Shown here: piece after piece, positions 6,153-6,846 of the stretch
How positions within the stretch are numbered: position 1 is the first letter of the stretch
Layout: each line of letters begins with the position of its first letter
Assembly: GCA_030619985.1 (NCBI GenBank)
Contig: JAUXAI010000058.1
Coordinates: forward strand, 1-6,846
Source: a bacterium
GTDB taxonomy: Bacteria; UBP18; UBA7526
Direction of reading: 5' to 3'
DNA: 6,846 nt
The notes under the pieces: model-generated
Databases searched by the model: none
Told to the model about the DNA's origin: nothing
The model's input: the letters and a program-made list of their open reading frames with translations, nothing else
Position numbers and translations under genes: made by a program

Positions 6153-6289
6153 CCCGCACCTCCTATATATTGAGAATGTTCTTGGAGATGTCGAGATAAA
6201 TCAGAAGCAAAGCCAACATAAATCCAGGTTTTCTCACAACTTTTCAGGAGATAAACATAGTATATCTTGGGAGGTGCGGGGTTCATCAT
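6149..6289 (-). CDS. 46-residue frame resembling a truncated GIY-YIG nuclease domain
   Basis: An uninterrupted frame fills the ptsH-ptsI gap. Its ATGATG overlaps the ptsH stop (ATGA) and its TGA overlaps the ptsI start (GTGA). The product begins MMNPAPPKIYYVYLLKS. Residues 10-38 resemble the first half of a GIY-YIG (URI) nuclease: the GIY strand as YYVYLLKS (10-17), the YIG strand as IYVG (23-26), then SDLSRHLQEH (29-38) with Arg33 at the position of the catalytic arginine. Complete domains run to about 80-90 residues and need a later metal-binding glutamate. Here the protein ends at SQYIGGAG, so nuclease activity is unlikely. It may be an internally deleted remnant kept because translating it carries ribosomes onto ptsI, or a miniature element. 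Family resemblance is by eye; whether the peptide is made is unknown. Confidence 0.55.
   Translation of the reverse strand: MMNPAPPKIYYVYLLKSCEKTWIYVGFASDLSRHLQEHSQYIGGAG
6151..6282 (-). promoter_or_regulatory. Putative long-range RNA stem masking the ptsI SD and start codon
   Basis: ACCCCGCACCTCC (transcript, 6282-6270) begins right after the tandem ptsH stops TGATGA. It is perfectly complementary over 13 bases to GGAGGTGCGGGGT (6163-6151), which contains the ptsI SD and the first two bases of its GTG. The 106-base stretch between the arms encodes most of the GIY-YIG-like frame. If it folds, ptsI initiation would depend on ribosomes arriving from ptsH or the small frame, which would help balance HPr and enzyme I output. 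The arms could instead be terminal inverted repeats of an inserted element. The complementarity is directly visible; the regulatory role is inference. Confidence 0.6.
6158..6164 (-). promoter_or_regulatory. Ribosome binding site of ptsI
   Basis: AGGAGGT, a near-complete anti-16S match, sits 5 bases before the GTG at 6152-6150 and decides this non-ATG start. Six of its seven bases lie in the 13-base arm complementary to the end of the ptsH region. It is also the last coding stretch of the overlapping 46-codon frame. Confidence 0.85.
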
Positions 6290-6552
6290 TCCTCTCCAAA
6301 TTTATCCAAGACTAATTCTTCTAACTTCCTGATGGCCTCTTCCTCATCGCTACCCTCTACCTTTATTCTTATTCTGGTTCCCTTCCCAGCAGCAAGCATC
6401 ATGATTCCCATGATGGACTTTCCGTTCACCTCGCGATCTCCTCGGGCTACTATTATCTGGGACTCAAACTTATTGGCCGTCTGAACAAATAATGCTGCCG
6501 GTCGAGCGTGAAGACCGGCCTTATTCTCTATGGCCAACTCTTTCTCTTGCAT
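6286..6552 (-). CDS. ptsH: Phosphocarrier protein HPr
   Basis: HPr is the small cytoplasmic carrier that accepts phosphate from enzyme I on a histidine and passes it to EIIA domains. The 88-residue product has the active-site block NKAGLHARPAALFV with His15 and Arg17 at the canonical numbers. It also has the regulatory block GKSIMGIMML with Ser46, the residue phosphorylated by HPr kinase in bacteria that have one. Both sites are therefore present, and an HprK-type control is possible, but no hprK is visible. The ATG at 6552-6550 lies 12 bases after the hpf stop, with a weak purine-rich SD. The gene ends in tandem TGA TGA, where the GIY-YIG-like frame begins. Confidence 0.97.
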   Translation of the reverse strand: MQEKELAIENKAGLHARPAALFVQTANKFESQIIVARGDREVNGKSIMGIMMLAAGKGTRIRIKVEGSDEEEAIRKLEELVLDKFGEE

Positions 6553-6564
6553 ACCTATTCTCTT

Positions 6565-6846
6565 TCAAAACCAGAACTCAGGCTCGATGAGGCCGTAGTT
6601 TCCATCCTTCCTCCGATAGACAATGTTGACCTGCTCTGTAGTGGGATTGAAAAAGACAAAGAAATTATAATCCAATAGCTCCATCTGCTCTGCGGCTTCT
6701 GATGGAGTCATGGGCTTTATGGCGAATCTCTTGCTCGCTATGATCTCGTGTTTCTCCTTCTTCATCTCAGAGGGGGTGATAACCTTCATCTTTGCCCCAA
6801 AGTGCTTCGGCTTATGCCTCCCCCTATGGCTTATCCTTTCCTTATG
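6565..6846 (-). CDS. hpf: Long-form ribosome hibernation promoting factor, C-terminal part
   Basis: The frame is open from the right edge to TGA at 6567-6565, giving 93 visible residues, so the gene begins outside the window. An internal methionine at 6789 is not the start, because codons remain open upstream and encode a basic linker ([12 protein letters not shown]). The last 55 or so residues match the C-terminal dimerisation domain of long [23 protein letters not shown], then [31 protein letters not shown]. In long-form proteins this domain pairs two 70S ribosomes into inactive 100S particles when growth slows, while the missing N-terminal domain blocks the decoding and tRNA sites. Its place directly before ptsH suggests co-transcription of translation silencing with PTS genes. 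Confidence 0.93.
   Translation of the reverse strand, partial: HKERISHRGRHKPKHFGAKMKVITPSEMKKEKHEIIASKRFAIKPMTPSEAAEQMELLDYNFFVFFNPTTEQVNIVYRRKDGNYGLIEPEFWF

Noticed and set aside
6165-6269. A non-coding riboswitch aptamer in the ptsH-ptsI loop
   Set aside because: No known aptamer core was recognised, and an uninterrupted GIY-YIG-like frame explains the stretch better.
6565-6789. A stand-alone 74-residue protein starting at the internal methionine 6789
   Set aside because: The frame stays open to the window edge, the upstream codons encode the basic linker of long HPF, and no SD precedes that methionine.

Overview
All recognisable genes in this window lie on the minus strand and read from high to low coordinates. 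They look like one long, tightly packed bacterial operon, or two abutting ones. In order of transcription they are: the C-terminal part of a long-form ribosome hibernation factor (hpf, cut by the right edge), HPr (ptsH), PTS enzyme I (ptsI), an archaeal-type bifunctional phosphoglucose/phosphomannose isomerase, a sugar-1-phosphate nucleotidyltransferase, S-adenosylmethionine synthetase (metK), a PfkB-family kinase, and the N-terminus of S-adenosylhomocysteine hydrolase (ahcY, cut by the left edge). Four junctions overlap by a few bases or touch: PGI/PMI to nucleotidyltransferase, metK to pfkB, pfkB to ahcY, and ptsH to the small frame behind it.

The upstream half concerns phosphotransfer and hexose phosphates. 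Enzyme I and HPr carry phosphate from PEP, the isomerase interconverts glucose-6-P, fructose-6-P and mannose-6-P, and the nucleotidyltransferase would activate a hexose-1-phosphate for glycan synthesis. No EII permease is visible. The downstream half is the activated-methyl cycle: MetK makes SAM, AhcY removes S-adenosylhomocysteine, and the kinase between them is a candidate for recycling the adenosine AhcY releases.

The most unusual part is in the two gaps flanking ptsI. Each begins with ATGATGAA(C/T)CCC at the upstream stop codon and ends with GGAGG(T/G)GCGGG(G/A)TGA, which supplies the Shine-Dalgarno (SD) sequence and start codon of the next gene. In each gap the first bases are complementary to that SD and start (13 of 13 pairs in one, 11 of 12 in the other, with two compensatory differences between the copies). 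This suggests a long-range RNA stem hiding the next gene's start, or terminal inverted repeats of a small element. The ptsH-ptsI gap is also one uninterrupted 46-codon frame. It resembles the first half of a GIY-YIG nuclease and overlaps ptsH by ATGA and ptsI by GTGA. The other gap holds two shorter overlapping frames.

The remaining irregularities are intergenic-repeat-like DNA at the nucleotidyltransferase-metK junction, which appears to run into the C-terminus of the nucleotidyltransferase, a long imperfect hairpin just ahead of the metK SD, and a lysine/glycine-rich insertion of about 15 residues near the MetK N-terminus.

The organism is a bacterium of moderate GC content. The archaeal-type isomerase, AhcY-type methyl cycle and operon layout are compatible with an uncultivated candidate-phylum lineage, but I cannot assign a taxon from this window.
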